A DNA stretch of 64,000 nt from Candidatus Fibrimonadaceae bacterium (GTDB taxonomy: Bacteria; Fibrobacterota; Fibrobacteria; Fibrobacterales; Fibrobacteraceae), in NCBI GenBank assembly GCA_031281275.1, contig JAITFP010000072.1, positions 44,028 to 108,027 on the forward strand. The letters are read 5' to 3'. This document shows positions 1 through 7,994 of the stretch, in pieces. The notes below the pieces were generated by a model. That model saw only the letters and a list, made by a program, of their open reading frames with translations. It had not been told where the DNA came from and made no database searches. Each line of letters opens with the position of its first letter. Position 1 is the stretch's first letter. Position numbers and translations under genes: made by a program.

Positions 1-1123
1 ATTTTCTGCCTAGGTTAATACGTTCAACTATAGCTTCAGGGATACGAATTAAAGTTGCAACTTTATCTAATAAACCTGTTGCTGCCGCTGCACGAGGCAT
101 TCCGAACACTACAGAAGATTCTTCGTCTTGAGCTATTAAATAGGCATTTTTGTTTTTCAAATATTGCAAAGAGGGCGTACCATCATTGCCCATGCCTGTT
201 AAAATAACTCCAACAAGAGTGTCTGCGGGGTAAGCTTGAGCCGCAGAGCGGAACAAAACGTCCACGCTTGGACGGCAGCCGTTCTCTGGCGGATTGTTGT
301 TATTGTCCAAAACATAATGTGCTCCTCTGGAGTTCACAACCATGTGGCAACCACCGGGAGCAATATAAACGGTTTTATCTTCAACCACGGTACCCGGCAA
401 GCCTTCTACCACGGTATGGTTGCATTTTGCGTTAAGGCTATCTGCCAAAGATTTTGTGAAATTTGGTGGCATGTGCTGCACAAGCAAGATTGGCAGGTCT
501 GTCATTGAACAGAGTTTTGGAAGCATATCTGCCAAAGATTTTGGACCTCCAGTGGAGACTCCTATTACTATTGCTTGTATGGGCTTTGTATGTACAGATG
601 GTTTTGCCAAAGTATAGGTAAAACCCGCTGCCGCCCCTGCTCCTGCGGCTGTAGCTGCGGCAGGATGAACGCTGGTGCGAGTAGGAGCGGTTCCGCCTCT
701 GTTTTTGCGAGAAACCCATGCAGATATGGTGGTATTGAGCATTCTGTTAAGGCTTTCTTGCGAATTGGGAATTTCTGGAGCTGGCTTTGCTATAAAATCA
801 AAGGCACCGCATTCAAGTGCTTTCAGTGTAATGTCAGAACCCGTGCGAGTTAAGGAACTTACCATCAACACGTCGGGCGAGGATTTAAGCTCGCCTTTGC
901 TGGCAAGCATCTTTTTGAGCGTTGCAAGCCCATCCATTCCTGGCATTTCAACATCCAGAGTCATTAAATCTACTGGGCGTATTTTCAAAAACTCCAAAGC
1001 AGCCAAGCCACTATCTACGGTACCGACAACCTGAACCCCAGGTATGTTGGCAATCATTTTTTCCAATATGCTCCGAAACACTCTGGAGTCATCGACTATT
1101 AAAATTTTCGCTGATTCACTCAT
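1..1123 (-). CDS. cheB: Protein-glutamate methylesterase CheB (3' end outside window)
   Basis: Read on the minus strand from ATG at 1123, preceded by a TTGAGGAAA ribosome site. The N-terminal receiver domain shows ILIVDDSRVFR and the phospho-acceptor block LDVEMPGMDG. An Ala/Gly-rich linker follows. The methylesterase domain shows the catalytic serine in GVSTGGPKSL, the histidine in LVQHMPP and the aspartate in GMGNDG. CheB removes methyl groups from, and deamidates, glutamate side chains of chemoreceptors, tuned by phosphorylation from CheA. About 374 codons are present, slightly longer than a usual CheB, so only a few codons should be missing past base 1. No cheR, cheA or receptor gene is visible here; partners may lie to the left. 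Identification is secure; the chemosensory input is unknown. Confidence 0.95.
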   Translation of the reverse strand, partial: MSESAKILIVDDSRVFRSILEKMIANIPGVQVVGTVDSGLAALEFLKIRPVDLMTLDVEMPGMDGLATLKKMLASKGELKSSPDVLMVSSLTRTGSDITLKALECGAFDFIAKPAPEIPNSQESLNRMLNTTISAWVSRKNRGGTAPTRTSVHPAAATAAGAGAAAGFTYTLAKPSVHTKPIQAIVIGVSTGGPKSLADMLPKLCSMTDLPILLVQHMPPNFTKSLADSLNAKCNHTVVEGLPGTVVEDKTVYIAPGGCHMVVNSRGAHYVLDNNNNPPENGCRPSVDVLFRSAAQAYPADTLVGVILTGMGNDGTPSLQYLKNKNAYLIAQDEESSVVFGMPRAAAATGLLDKVATLIRIPEAIVERINLGRK

Positions 1124-1144
1124 TTTTTTTCCTCAAGTAAGGTT

Positions 1145-1154
1145 AATATAGTAA
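1145..1154 (-). promoter_or_regulatory. Putative promoter of cheB (CTATATT element)
   Basis: On the minus strand this reads TTACTATATT and matches the element before many genes here. It lies 21 nt before the cheB ATG, and a Shine-Dalgarno-like GAGG sits between, so this gene would have a short leader rather than a leaderless mRNA. Confidence 0.5.
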
Positions 1155-2582
1155 TTACCACAGGACCATTGCTCTTGAACAAAACGCATTTTTGTCAAAA
1201 AACGTGTATTCTGCGCTAATGGCATAGCGGTTACTCATGTAAGATAGCGCCGGAGTTAATGAATAATTCATTTTTGCCCCGTCTAAAAACCTTTTGGCGG
1301 TTGAAAAATGGTCATTTTCGGGCGTTAAAGAGTCAATACTGCCACCATCATGACCCTTCCATGACCAGCTCTGCCTTAACTGCATTTGAAAATGTTTTGC
1401 ATGTTTTGCATAAACAAGCCAGTCAATATTTAGGCTATTGGGTCCGGCTTGGTTGCCTATGGGGTAGTTCAAGTGCGCCATTTGGGCGGTATAAGGCTTA
1501 AAATGGGTATATACATAAGGCTCAATCCTTGCATATTCCGCTATGCTCCCAGCTTTCCACCCTAAAAAATCTGTTGCATATTCCAAGCCTGCCATCCAAG
1601 CCCATTTTGCCTCTATATTATCGTTTCTAACAAGGCTAGACGGGCTTTCCATATCGTCAAGGAAAAATTCCGAATAAATGCGAAACCCTAGTGGGAATCT
1701 GTAGCTAAAATCAAAGGCTATTGCGCCGTTGTTGCGGTCTTCATTGTAATTTCCTTTTTCTGCAAAGAGCGGTACTATGGGAACAAATAGCCAATAGGGG
1801 TTTATATCGTAAATAACGGTGATTTCGCTTATGCCAAGCATAAGGTTGCCAAAATCAAATTCATAGCGATGCCCATATAAATTGCGGCTGAATTTTTTAT
1901 CCATGCTGCTACCTCCAGGGTCTAGGTCGCCATACAAGCTTATAACGGAGAGAGGTCCTATTTTTGTTGAGAGCGAAACTTGATTGTAAGGCACGGAGGC
2001 TTGGTTCAATGTTATGTTGTTGTAATAGCCAGGTCCCCAGTGTCTGGCATCTCGCGCAAAATCCAGCCCAGCCCAGCCGAGGCGCAGTGCAAAATGCCCT
2101 CGATACCTAGCATAGCTAGAGTACTTAGTTTCACCCTCTATATCTTTATTCCCCTGTGTTTCCAAAAATTCCCTGTCCCAAGATTTCCATTCTGCCGGAT
2201 TATCATTTGAGTGCAACTCGCTGAAAATTCTCGCATCAAGCCAAAATTCCGCGGAGTCAATGTAGCCACTTAAAAACACTCCGCCGTCGAAACTTTTTAT
2301 AGTATCTGCAAAAGTTTTCCCGCCGCGAACATCAAAGGCGAAGAGAGGCCTTATGTTCAAGGCAAAAGGCTTGCCGCTTTGCCTGAAAGAGGAATCTATT
2401 TGCGGGTAAAAAAAAGTTTGAGGAACCTCTCCTGCGGTAATGGCATGGTAGCGGTCCAGCAGTGGAGAGTATTCCAATGTGCGAAGCGTATATGGTCGGT
2501 CTAGGTTGTAAGTTGGATATGTTTGAGCAGCCACGGCTGCGAAACACAGAACAGTTGCCAATGACATATTTACGAATTTCAT
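1155..2582 (-). CDS. Wzi-like outer-membrane beta-barrel protein
   Basis: A 475-residue protein with a cleavable signal peptide (MKFVNMSLATVLCFAAVAAQ). The body is rich in alternating aromatic/polar strands and ends in an aromatic residue region (AMVLW), typical of outer-membrane barrels. The segment around residues 180-205 (FARDARHWGPGYYNNITLNQ, then ASVPYNQ) resembles the conserved WGPG block of the capsule assembly Wzi family, whose members bind polysaccharide at the cell surface. The start at 2582 has no clear Shine-Dalgarno. It sits 28 nt after the stop of the zinc-binding gene at 2611-2976, so co-transcription from that promoter is likely. A Wzz-like gene lies divergently nearby, consistent with surface polysaccharide work. 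Family is probable, substrate unknown. Confidence 0.65.
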   Translation of the reverse strand: MKFVNMSLATVLCFAAVAAQTYPTYNLDRPYTLRTLEYSPLLDRYHAITAGEVPQTFFYPQIDSSFRQSGKPFALNIRPLFAFDVRGGKTFADTIKSFDGGVFLSGYIDSAEFWLDARIFSELHSNDNPAEWKSWDREFLETQGNKDIEGETKYSSYARYRGHFALRLGWAGLDFARDARHWGPGYYNNITLNQASVPYNQVSLSTKIGPLSVISLYGDLDPGGSSMDKKFSRNLYGHRYEFDFGNLMLGISEITVIYDINPYWLFVPIVPLFAEKGNYNEDRNNGAIAFDFSYRFPLGFRIYSEFFLDDMESPSSLVRNDNIEAKWAWMAGLEYATDFLGWKAGSIAEYARIEPYVYTHFKPYTAQMAHLNYPIGNQAGPNSLNIDWLVYAKHAKHFQMQLRQSWSWKGHDGGSIDSLTPENDHFSTAKRFLDGAKMNYSLTPALSYMSNRYAISAEYTFFDKNAFCSRAMVLW

Positions 2583-2610
2583 AGGAGAAATCCAACCTTA
2601 GGGTAGAGGC

Positions 2611-2976
2611 TTAGGCAGCGGTTTTCTTTTTCTGCATTCTCAAATAATTGTTCCGTTTGAAATCGTTCCTATGTTCCAAGCAAAAGCGTGGATAAATGAA
2701 CTGTTTCGGGAACATTTTGACTGTGAAAACATTGTCACAGCCAGAGAGGCAGCACTTGAATTGAACATCAACGGTTTCGCCATATCCGTGCTTGAAAACC
2801 ATATTGCGCATTTCAAGACTGTCTGGAGTCTTTTTAGGTTTTTGCCTAGCTTTTATATCTCTGTGAAGCTCACAGTATTTCGCTATTGGATGACCCCAAA
2901 ACTCACGCCCGCAACCAGGCTCTTGGCACTTCTTGAGTTTTACCCTCTTCTTCTTTTTATATTTTGGTAGCTGCAT
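2611..2976 (-). CDS. Small basic protein with two zinc-binding-like motifs
   Basis: 121 residues, very basic at both ends. It carries two similar metal-binding blocks: C-x4-C then C-x2-H near residues 18-38 (CQEPGC, CELH), and a second C-x4-C then C-x2-H near residues 74-101 (CCLSGC, CLEH). Such tandem treble-clef/zinc-ribbon units usually bind nucleic acid or protein. I do not recognise a named family. ATG at 2976 lies 6 nt after a TTTCTATATT promoter element, with no Shine-Dalgarno, implying a leaderless mRNA. It probably heads an operon with the Wzi-like gene downstream. Confidence 0.7.
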   Translation of the reverse strand: MQLPKYKKKKRVKLKKCQEPGCGREFWGHPIAKYCELHRDIKARQKPKKTPDSLEMRNMVFKHGYGETVDVQFKCCLSGCDNVFTVKMFPKQFIYPRFCLEHRNDFKRNNYLRMQKKKTAA

Positions 2977-2982
2977 GGTGGT

Positions 2983-2992
2983 AATATAGAAA
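2983..2992 (-). promoter_or_regulatory. TTTCTATATT promoter, gene at 2611-2976
   Basis: Minus-strand TTTCTATATT ends 6 nt before the ATG at 2976 (ACCACC between). If TATATT is the -10 box, transcription would begin at or next to the start codon. It is back to back with the plus-strand element at 3003-3012. Confidence 0.6.
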
Positions 2993-3002
2993 ATTTGGGG
3001 TT

Positions 3003-3012
3003 TTACTATATT
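3003..3012 (+). promoter_or_regulatory. TTACTATATT promoter, Wzz-like gene
   Basis: TATATT at 3007-3012 lies 7 nt before ATG 3020. There is no Shine-Dalgarno between them, so a leaderless transcript is predicted. It shares a 43-nt divergent intergenic space with the minus-strand promoter. Confidence 0.6.
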
Positions 3013-3019
3013 CTCTCCT

Positions 3020-4027
3020 ATGCAAACTCAAAGCGAAGATGAAATTGACCTGCTGGAACTTGTGCTTTCAATAATAAAACGGACTTTGAAGCATAAGGTT
3101 TTGGCGGTTTTGGTGTTTGTGCTTGTTGTGGGGATGGCTTTTGCATTTGCGTTTTTGTCCACGCCTTTTTATCACACAGAAGCAAAAATCATTTACCAAA
3201 CCACTGGAGGTCCTCAAAGCAGTGGGCTTGGGGCACTTGCAATGCTCGCTGGAGTTTCCACTTCCAAAGGGGACGACCCTTCTGCTTATTTGCAAGATAT
3301 AATTTTATCCAACAATATGCTTCAATCCATTTTGGCAGAAAAATGGAAAGTTTCTGATGCCCTGCCAGATACTTCAACTCAAGTTGATTTACAGACACTT
3401 TGGAAAATAAAGCCAGATACCACAAAGGAAAAATGGCAAACACTGCTGGAATATAGCATGCTGAAAGCTCTTAAAAAAGGCAGGTATATAGTTTTTTCGC
3501 AAGACAAAAAAAGCGGAGTAATAACGCTTTCCACGGAATTTGAAGACCCCCAGGTTTCTTTTGATGTGAATAATTTTATATATAATCAGTTAAATTATAT
3601 TTTGAAAAATAAAATGCACTTCAAGGCATCGGAAAATCGAAAATTCACGGAAGAGCGGCTTTTAGAGGTAAAAAACAACCTTAAAGAAGCAGAAGAAAAT
3701 CTTCGCAGGTTTAGGCAGCGAAATAGGCTTCGCGTTGACCCTGCAGATGAGTTGGAAGATGCGCGGTTGCAAAGAGATGTTCTTATGAATCAGGAAATTA
3801 TGATACAATTGCAAAAGCAATATGAGATTGCAAAAATTGACGAAGCTCGCGATATACCTGTTTTAGATGTTATAGATTTGCCTATGAAACCAATTGAAAA
3901 ATCCAAGCCAAAAAGAAAAATGATTATTTTAGGCGGGGGAGTGGCGGCTATATTTCTTGCCATTTTGTTTGCTGTTTTTTACGATGTATTTTTAGAGAAA
4001 AAAGCTACTTGGAGAAAAGATGTCTAG
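3020..4027 (+). CDS. Wzz-like polysaccharide chain-length determinant
   Basis: 335 residues. It has the Wzz/polysaccharide co-polymerase plan: a short cytoplasmic N-terminus (EDEIDLLELV), a transmembrane helix at about 29-51, a long periplasmic part with coiled coil near 205-265 (ENRKFTEERLLEVKNNLKEA), and a second transmembrane helix near 303-322 followed by a short basic tail. Such inner-membrane proteins set the length of O-antigen, capsule or exopolysaccharide chains. No tyrosine-kinase domain is attached. The stop overlaps the next start by 8 nt (GATGTCTAG), so the activase gene downstream is in the same operon although its function is unrelated. Confidence 0.8.
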   Translation: MQTQSEDEIDLLELVLSIIKRTLKHKVLAVLVFVLVVGMAFAFAFLSTPFYHTEAKIIYQTTGGPQSSGLGALAMLAGVSTSKGDDPSAYLQDIILSNNMLQSILAEKWKVSDALPDTSTQVDLQTLWKIKPDTTKEKWQTLLEYSMLKALKKGRYIVFSQDKKSGVITLSTEFEDPQVSFDVNNFIYNQLNYILKNKMHFKASENRKFTEERLLEVKNNLKEAEENLRRFRQRNRLRVDPADELEDARLQRDVLMNQEIMIQLQKQYEIAKIDEARDIPVLDVIDLPMKPIEKSKPKRKMIILGGGVAAIFLAILFAVFYDVFLEKKATWRKDV

Positions 4028-5834
4028 CGGTGACTTGTGGGTTGGCGTTGATGTTGGTTCAACCACAGTTAAAATTGCTATTGTAAAACCAGAAACAGGG
4101 CGGCTTTTGCACAGCCGCTACCAAAGGCATAATGCTATGCAGGCAAAAACTGTTCGCGAGCTTTTGATAGAAGCCCATAATTTATTTGAGAACAATTTTG
4201 TGGTTTCTTTTTGCGGTTCTGGTGGGCAGCCCTTTGCAGAAAAAACGGGTTCTTTCTTTGTTCAAGAAGTTGTTGCAAATGCTTTGGCAGTGCGCGAAAT
4301 GTATCCCGAAACCAGAGTTGCGATAGAGCTTGGCGGGCAAGATGCAAAGGTTATATTTTTTGAAAAAGACAAAACAACGGGCAAACTGCTCGCAAGCGAT
4401 ATGCGAATGAACGGAGTGTGCGCTGGCGGAACCGGAGCTTTTATAGACCAAATTGCGGAACTTTTGAAAATAAAAACAGAGGAATTTGAAAACTATGCCT
4501 CCAGAGGCGAAAAGGTGTACGAAATTTCCGGTAGGTGCGGTGTTTTTGCAAAAACAGATATTCAGCCTCTTTTGAATCAGGGAGTTGCAAAAGAAGATAT
4601 TGCGCTTTCCAGTTTTCACGCCATTGCAAAACAGACAATAGGCGGGCTTGCGCAGGGAATGGAAATTAAACCGCCTGTGCTTTTTGAAGGTGGTCCTTTG
4701 ACTTTCAATCCATCTCTTGTTGGGGTATTTCAGCAACGCCTTGGAATTTTGAGTTCGCAGGTTTTGGTGCCAGAGCATTCAGAAATTCTGGTTGCCTGGG
4801 GTGCTGCTCTTTCTGCCGGAGCAATATATAAGGGAAAAAAATGCAATTATAACAAAGAAAAAAGTTTGCACGCACTTGAACATTTTTCTGCAAACAGCAA
4901 AAGCAAAAGCGATAACGAAGCAACTCCGCCATTTTTTAAAAGCGAAAAGGAAAAAAGCGAGTTTATACGCAAACATCCACTATTTGATGGGAATTATCCT
5001 GCGCCAGAAAAAGGCGAAACTGTGCGGGCATATCTCGGCATAGATGCCGGTAGCACAACAACAAAGTTCGTGCTGTTGAATGAAAATGAAGAGATTATAG
5101 ACAGTTTTTATTCCGGCAATCAGGGCGATCCCCTTGTTGTGCTTAAAAGCGCACTTATTCAATTGAATGAACGCTATAAAGAGGCTGGAGCAACACTTGA
5201 AATTTTGGGTGTTGGAACAACGGGATATGGCGAATTGCTTTTTTATCGTGCGCTTCACGCCGATTATCACACCGTTGAAACGGTGGCTCATGCGAAGGCT
5301 GCAAAAAAAGTTTGCGATGATGTTAGTTTTATATTGGATATAGGCGGTCAAGATATGAAAGCCATTTCTGTGGCTGGCGGAGTTGTGACGGGCATAATTT
5401 TGAATGAAGCCTGTTCTAGCGGTTGTGGTTCATTTATAGAAACTTATGCTCGCAGCCTTGGAATTAAAATGGAGCAAATAGCGGAAATGGCTTTTCACTC
5501 AAAAAACCCCTCAAAGCTCGGTAGCCGTTGCACGGTGTTTATGAACAGTTCCATTATAACGGAGCAAAGAGATGGCAAAAAACCAGAAGATATAATAGCT
5601 GGGATTTGCCGCTCCATTATAGACAATGTTTTCACAAAAGTAGTTCGCTTGCGCAATTTAGATTCTTTGGGCAAAAAAGTTGTGGTTCAGGGCGGCACAT
5701 TCAAAAACGATGCCGTGCTGCGCGCATTTGAGCAATACACGGGCTTAACGCCAATTCGCCCCATTCATCCGGGAGAAATGGGAGCCATTGGCATTGCGCT
5801 TTTAACTAAGGAGTATATGAAAAAGGAAAAATGA
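4020..5834 (+). CDS. Double BadF/BadG/BcrA/BcrD ATPase-family activase, short form
   Basis: 604 residues with two tandem actin-like ATPase domains of the CoA-dehydratase activator family. The first starts at VDVGSTTVKIAIV (about residue 10), the second at IDAGSTTTKFVLL (about residue 342). Each half has a pair of cysteine motifs expected to hold the bridging [4Fe-4S] cluster: GVCAGGTGAF and GRCGVF, then EACSSGCGSF and SRCTVF. Characterised members use ATP to inject an electron into 2-hydroxyacyl-CoA dehydratases. Large double-domain homologues continue into DUF2229 and dehydratase-like regions and exceed 1000 residues; this one ends after the second ATPase and no dehydratase follows. Its client enzyme is therefore unknown. 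Confidence 0.85.
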   Translation: MSSGDLWVGVDVGSTTVKIAIVKPETGRLLHSRYQRHNAMQAKTVRELLIEAHNLFENNFVVSFCGSGGQPFAEKTGSFFVQEVVANALAVREMYPETRVAIELGGQDAKVIFFEKDKTTGKLLASDMRMNGVCAGGTGAFIDQIAELLKIKTEEFENYASRGEKVYEISGRCGVFAKTDIQPLLNQGVAKEDIALSSFHAIAKQTIGGLAQGMEIKPPVLFEGGPLTFNPSLVGVFQQRLGILSSQVLVPEHSEILVAWGAALSAGAIYKGKKCNYNKEKSLHALEHFSANSKSKSDNEATPPFFKSEKEKSEFIRKHPLFDGNYPAPEKGETVRAYLGIDAGSTTTKFVLLNENEEIIDSFYSGNQGDPLVVLKSALIQLNERYKEAGATLEILGVGTTGYGELLFYRALHADYHTVETVAHAKAAKKVCDDVSFILDIGGQDMKAISVAGGVVTGIILNEACSSGCGSFIETYARSLGIKMEQIAEMAFHSKNPSKLGSRCTVFMNSSIITEQRDGKKPEDIIAGICRSIIDNVFTKVVRLRNLDSLGKKVVVQGGTFKNDAVLRAFEQYTGLTPIRPIHPGEMGAIGIALLTKEYMKKEK

Positions 5835-5841
5835 GGGATAT

Positions 5842-6702
5842 ATGGATTATGAATTCGCAGAAATATTAAAAAAACTTGTTTCTACTTATGGAATTGATAT
5901 TTTAAAAGATGTAAACAAATGTGAATCTTTGCTTTCGGAACATTCTGACAAATACAAACGCGATATTGAATTATTTATAGAAATATTGAAAAGCAATGTT
6001 CAAACCAAACCATTGCCAGCAAAAAAAGAAAACACGGTTTTGGCTATTGGAGTTTTGATTGCTTTTTTGATTATGGCATTAATTTTCACTTTTATTTTGA
6101 GTAGCCTTTCTAACCCTATTGAGGAACATAATCCATTTTTGGGCATTGCAAGCAGCAAACCCGAAGAAAAAGCCATTGAATACGTTTCTTTTATAGACAA
6201 TCGAGATAACAAAACATATAAAACCATTGTTATAGGTTCTATAACTTGGTTTGCAGAAAATTTGAATTACAAAACAGGAAACTCCTGGTGCTATGAAAAT
6301 GATGAGTATAATTGCAAAAAATATGGTCGCTTATATGATTGGAACACAGCACGGATGGCTTGCCCCAGCGGTTGGCATTTGCCAAGCCGGGCAGAATGGG
6401 ACGATATGATTTACTCTGTTGGCGACAATTCCGTGGGCAGAAAATTGAAATCCAAAAATGGCTGGAATAAAATTGGCAGAATAGGAACGGACGAATATGG
6501 ATTTGGCGCTTTGCCTGGCGGCAGGCGTTTTGCAAATGGCAATTTTCGTCTTATTGGTGAGGCGGGAAATTGGTGGACATCCACGGAGTGCAGCCATTTG
6601 GAAGCTTATTACAGATATATGAACGCAAGCATAAACGAAGTGGGCGAGAGCAACTATTACCGCAAAATCATGGGCTTTTCCGTGCGCTGCGTAAAGAATT
6701 AA
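5842..6702 (+). CDS. Membrane-anchored FISUMP-domain protein
   Basis: 286 residues. A cytoplasmic helical N-terminus (1-60) is followed by one transmembrane helix (about 67-91) and a single FISUMP domain (about 112-286). Landmarks are NRDNKTYKTIVIG, WFAENLNY, YGRLYDWNTAR, GWHLPSRAEW, GALPGG, WWTSTE and the terminal FSVRCVKN. FISUMP is a paralogous domain abundant in Fibrobacter with no firm biochemical function. The topology places it outside the inner membrane. It begins 7 nt after the activase stop with a GAGGG ribosome site, and the next gene follows after 1 nt, so it sits inside an operon. Confidence 0.85.
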   Translation: MDYEFAEILKKLVSTYGIDILKDVNKCESLLSEHSDKYKRDIELFIEILKSNVQTKPLPAKKENTVLAIGVLIAFLIMALIFTFILSSLSNPIEEHNPFLGIASSKPEEKAIEYVSFIDNRDNKTYKTIVIGSITWFAENLNYKTGNSWCYENDEYNCKKYGRLYDWNTARMACPSGWHLPSRAEWDDMIYSVGDNSVGRKLKSKNGWNKIGRIGTDEYGFGALPGGRRFANGNFRLIGEAGNWWTSTECSHLEAYYRYMNASINEVGESNYYRKIMGFSVRCVKN

Positions 6703-6703
6703 A

Positions 6704-7969
6704 ATGATACAAATAATATCACAAGGTTGTAGTGCGAATTTAAGTGAAAGCGAACAGATCGCTGGCTTGCTTTCAAAAAACGGTTATGATGAAGAAAATG
6801 CCATAGTTTTGAATTTATGCACAGTTAAAGGCGATAGTTCCGCATTGAAGGCGGTGAGAAACGCAAAAGAAAATTACCCAAGCCTCCCAATGCTGGTAAC
6901 GGGTTGTACAACGCCTGAGCTAATTGCATTGCTAAAAAAAATTGACCCAAAAATTTCCATAGCCAGCACACATGCCCTTGAAAGAATTCCAGCAATAATA
7001 AAAAAAATGATTGCAGGCGAAACGGTTTTGGATTTGCAAAAAGAACATTCCCCGAAACTTGGAATTCCAAAAATCCGCAAAAATCCCATTGTGGGAATTG
7101 TGAGCATTGCCGAAGGCTGCATGGATGCCTGCTCATTTTGTTCCACAAGAATGGTGAAAGGAAGGTTGAAAAGCTATGTGCCAGAGCAAATTGTAGAAGA
7201 AACAAAAACTTTGGTAGAGGGGGGATGCAAGGAAATTTGGCTAACAGCGCAAGATGCCGCTTGCTATGGTTTTGATATTGGAACAGACTTAGCCGAGCTT
7301 GTTATGCAAATTTTAAAAAAAACAAAGGGGGACTACCGCATAAGAATGGGAATGGGAAACCCAAGGCACACTTTGAGCTATGCGGAAAAACTCGTGGAGG
7401 TTTACAGGGATGAAAGGGTATTTAAATTTTTGCATTTGCCCGTGCAAAGCGGAAGCGATGAAATTTTGCGGGCAATGAAACGCAAACACACAGTTGACGA
7501 TTACAAAAAACTGGTGGATTTTTTTTACACCGAATACAACGACTTTGCCATTTCCACTGATATAATAGTTGGCTTTCCTGGGGAGACCGAAGAAGATTTT
7601 CAAAAAAGTTTGGATTTAATAAAATGGAGCAAGCCAACGGGTTGCAACAGAACCCGTTTTGTTCCTCGCAAGGGAACTCTGGCAGCGAAAGAGCCAAACC
7701 AAATTCCGAGCCTTGAAAAATATAGGAGAAGCGCAGAGCTAACAAAAGTTTTCACCGAGGTTGCCTTGCAAAATAATTTGAAATACGTAGGCACAGAGCA
7801 TAGTATTTTGATAGATGAACTCGGCAAAAGGAATTCCCTCATTGGCAGAGCAGGCAATTACAAACCGGTTGCCGTACGCGGTGATTATAAGATTGGCGAT
7901 AGAATAAGTGTGAGAATTAAGGATGCAGAGGCATTTGCATTGATTGGGGAAGAGAGCCTCTATCAGTAG
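6704..7969 (+). CDS. tRNA t6A37 methylthiotransferase, archaeal/eukaryotic (CDKAL1/e-MtaB) type
   Basis: 421 residues with the three MTTase parts. The N-terminal UPF0004 domain has cysteines in SQGCSANLSES, LNLCTVKGDSS and VTGCTTPE. The radical-SAM domain has the cluster motif C-x3-C-x2-C in EGCMDACSFCSTR. A C-terminal TRAM domain ends the protein. The blocks KGRLKSYVPEQIVEE and GCKEIWLTAQDAACYG match the archaeal/eukaryotic subfamily (TIGR01578, CDKAL1) better than bacterial MtaB, MiaB or RimO. The predicted reaction is conversion of t6A to ms2t6A at position 37 of tRNAs reading ANN codons. Subfamily assignment is from remembered motifs. Confidence 0.8.
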   Translation: MIQIISQGCSANLSESEQIAGLLSKNGYDEENAIVLNLCTVKGDSSALKAVRNAKENYPSLPMLVTGCTTPELIALLKKIDPKISIASTHALERIPAIIKKMIAGETVLDLQKEHSPKLGIPKIRKNPIVGIVSIAEGCMDACSFCSTRMVKGRLKSYVPEQIVEETKTLVEGGCKEIWLTAQDAACYGFDIGTDLAELVMQILKKTKGDYRIRMGMGNPRHTLSYAEKLVEVYRDERVFKFLHLPVQSGSDEILRAMKRKHTVDDYKKLVDFFYTEYNDFAISTDIIVGFPGETEEDFQKSLDLIKWSKPTGCNRTRFVPRKGTLAAKEPNQIPSLEKYRRSAELTKVFTEVALQNNLKYVGTEHSILIDELGKRNSLIGRAGNYKPVAVRGDYKIGDRISVRIKDAEAFALIGEESLYQ

Positions 7970-7977
7970 ATTGAATT

Positions 7978-7987
7978 TTTCTATATT
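7978..7987 (+). promoter_or_regulatory. TTTCTATATT promoter, GT9-like gene
   Basis: TATATT at 7982-7987 ends 7 nt before ATG 7995. It supports ATG 7995 rather than the in-frame ATG 7944 as the start. The element lies just after the stop of the methylthiotransferase gene. Confidence 0.6.
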
Positions 7988-7994
7988 ATATAGA

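Noticed and set aside
236..1140. Several plus-strand frames over the first kilobase
   Set aside because: They are shadows of cheB, whose receiver and methylesterase motifs are clear on the minus strand.
2671..2970. 99-codon plus-strand frame opposite the zinc-binding gene
   Set aside because: The minus-strand protein has paired Cys/His motifs and a promoter; the plus frame has neither.
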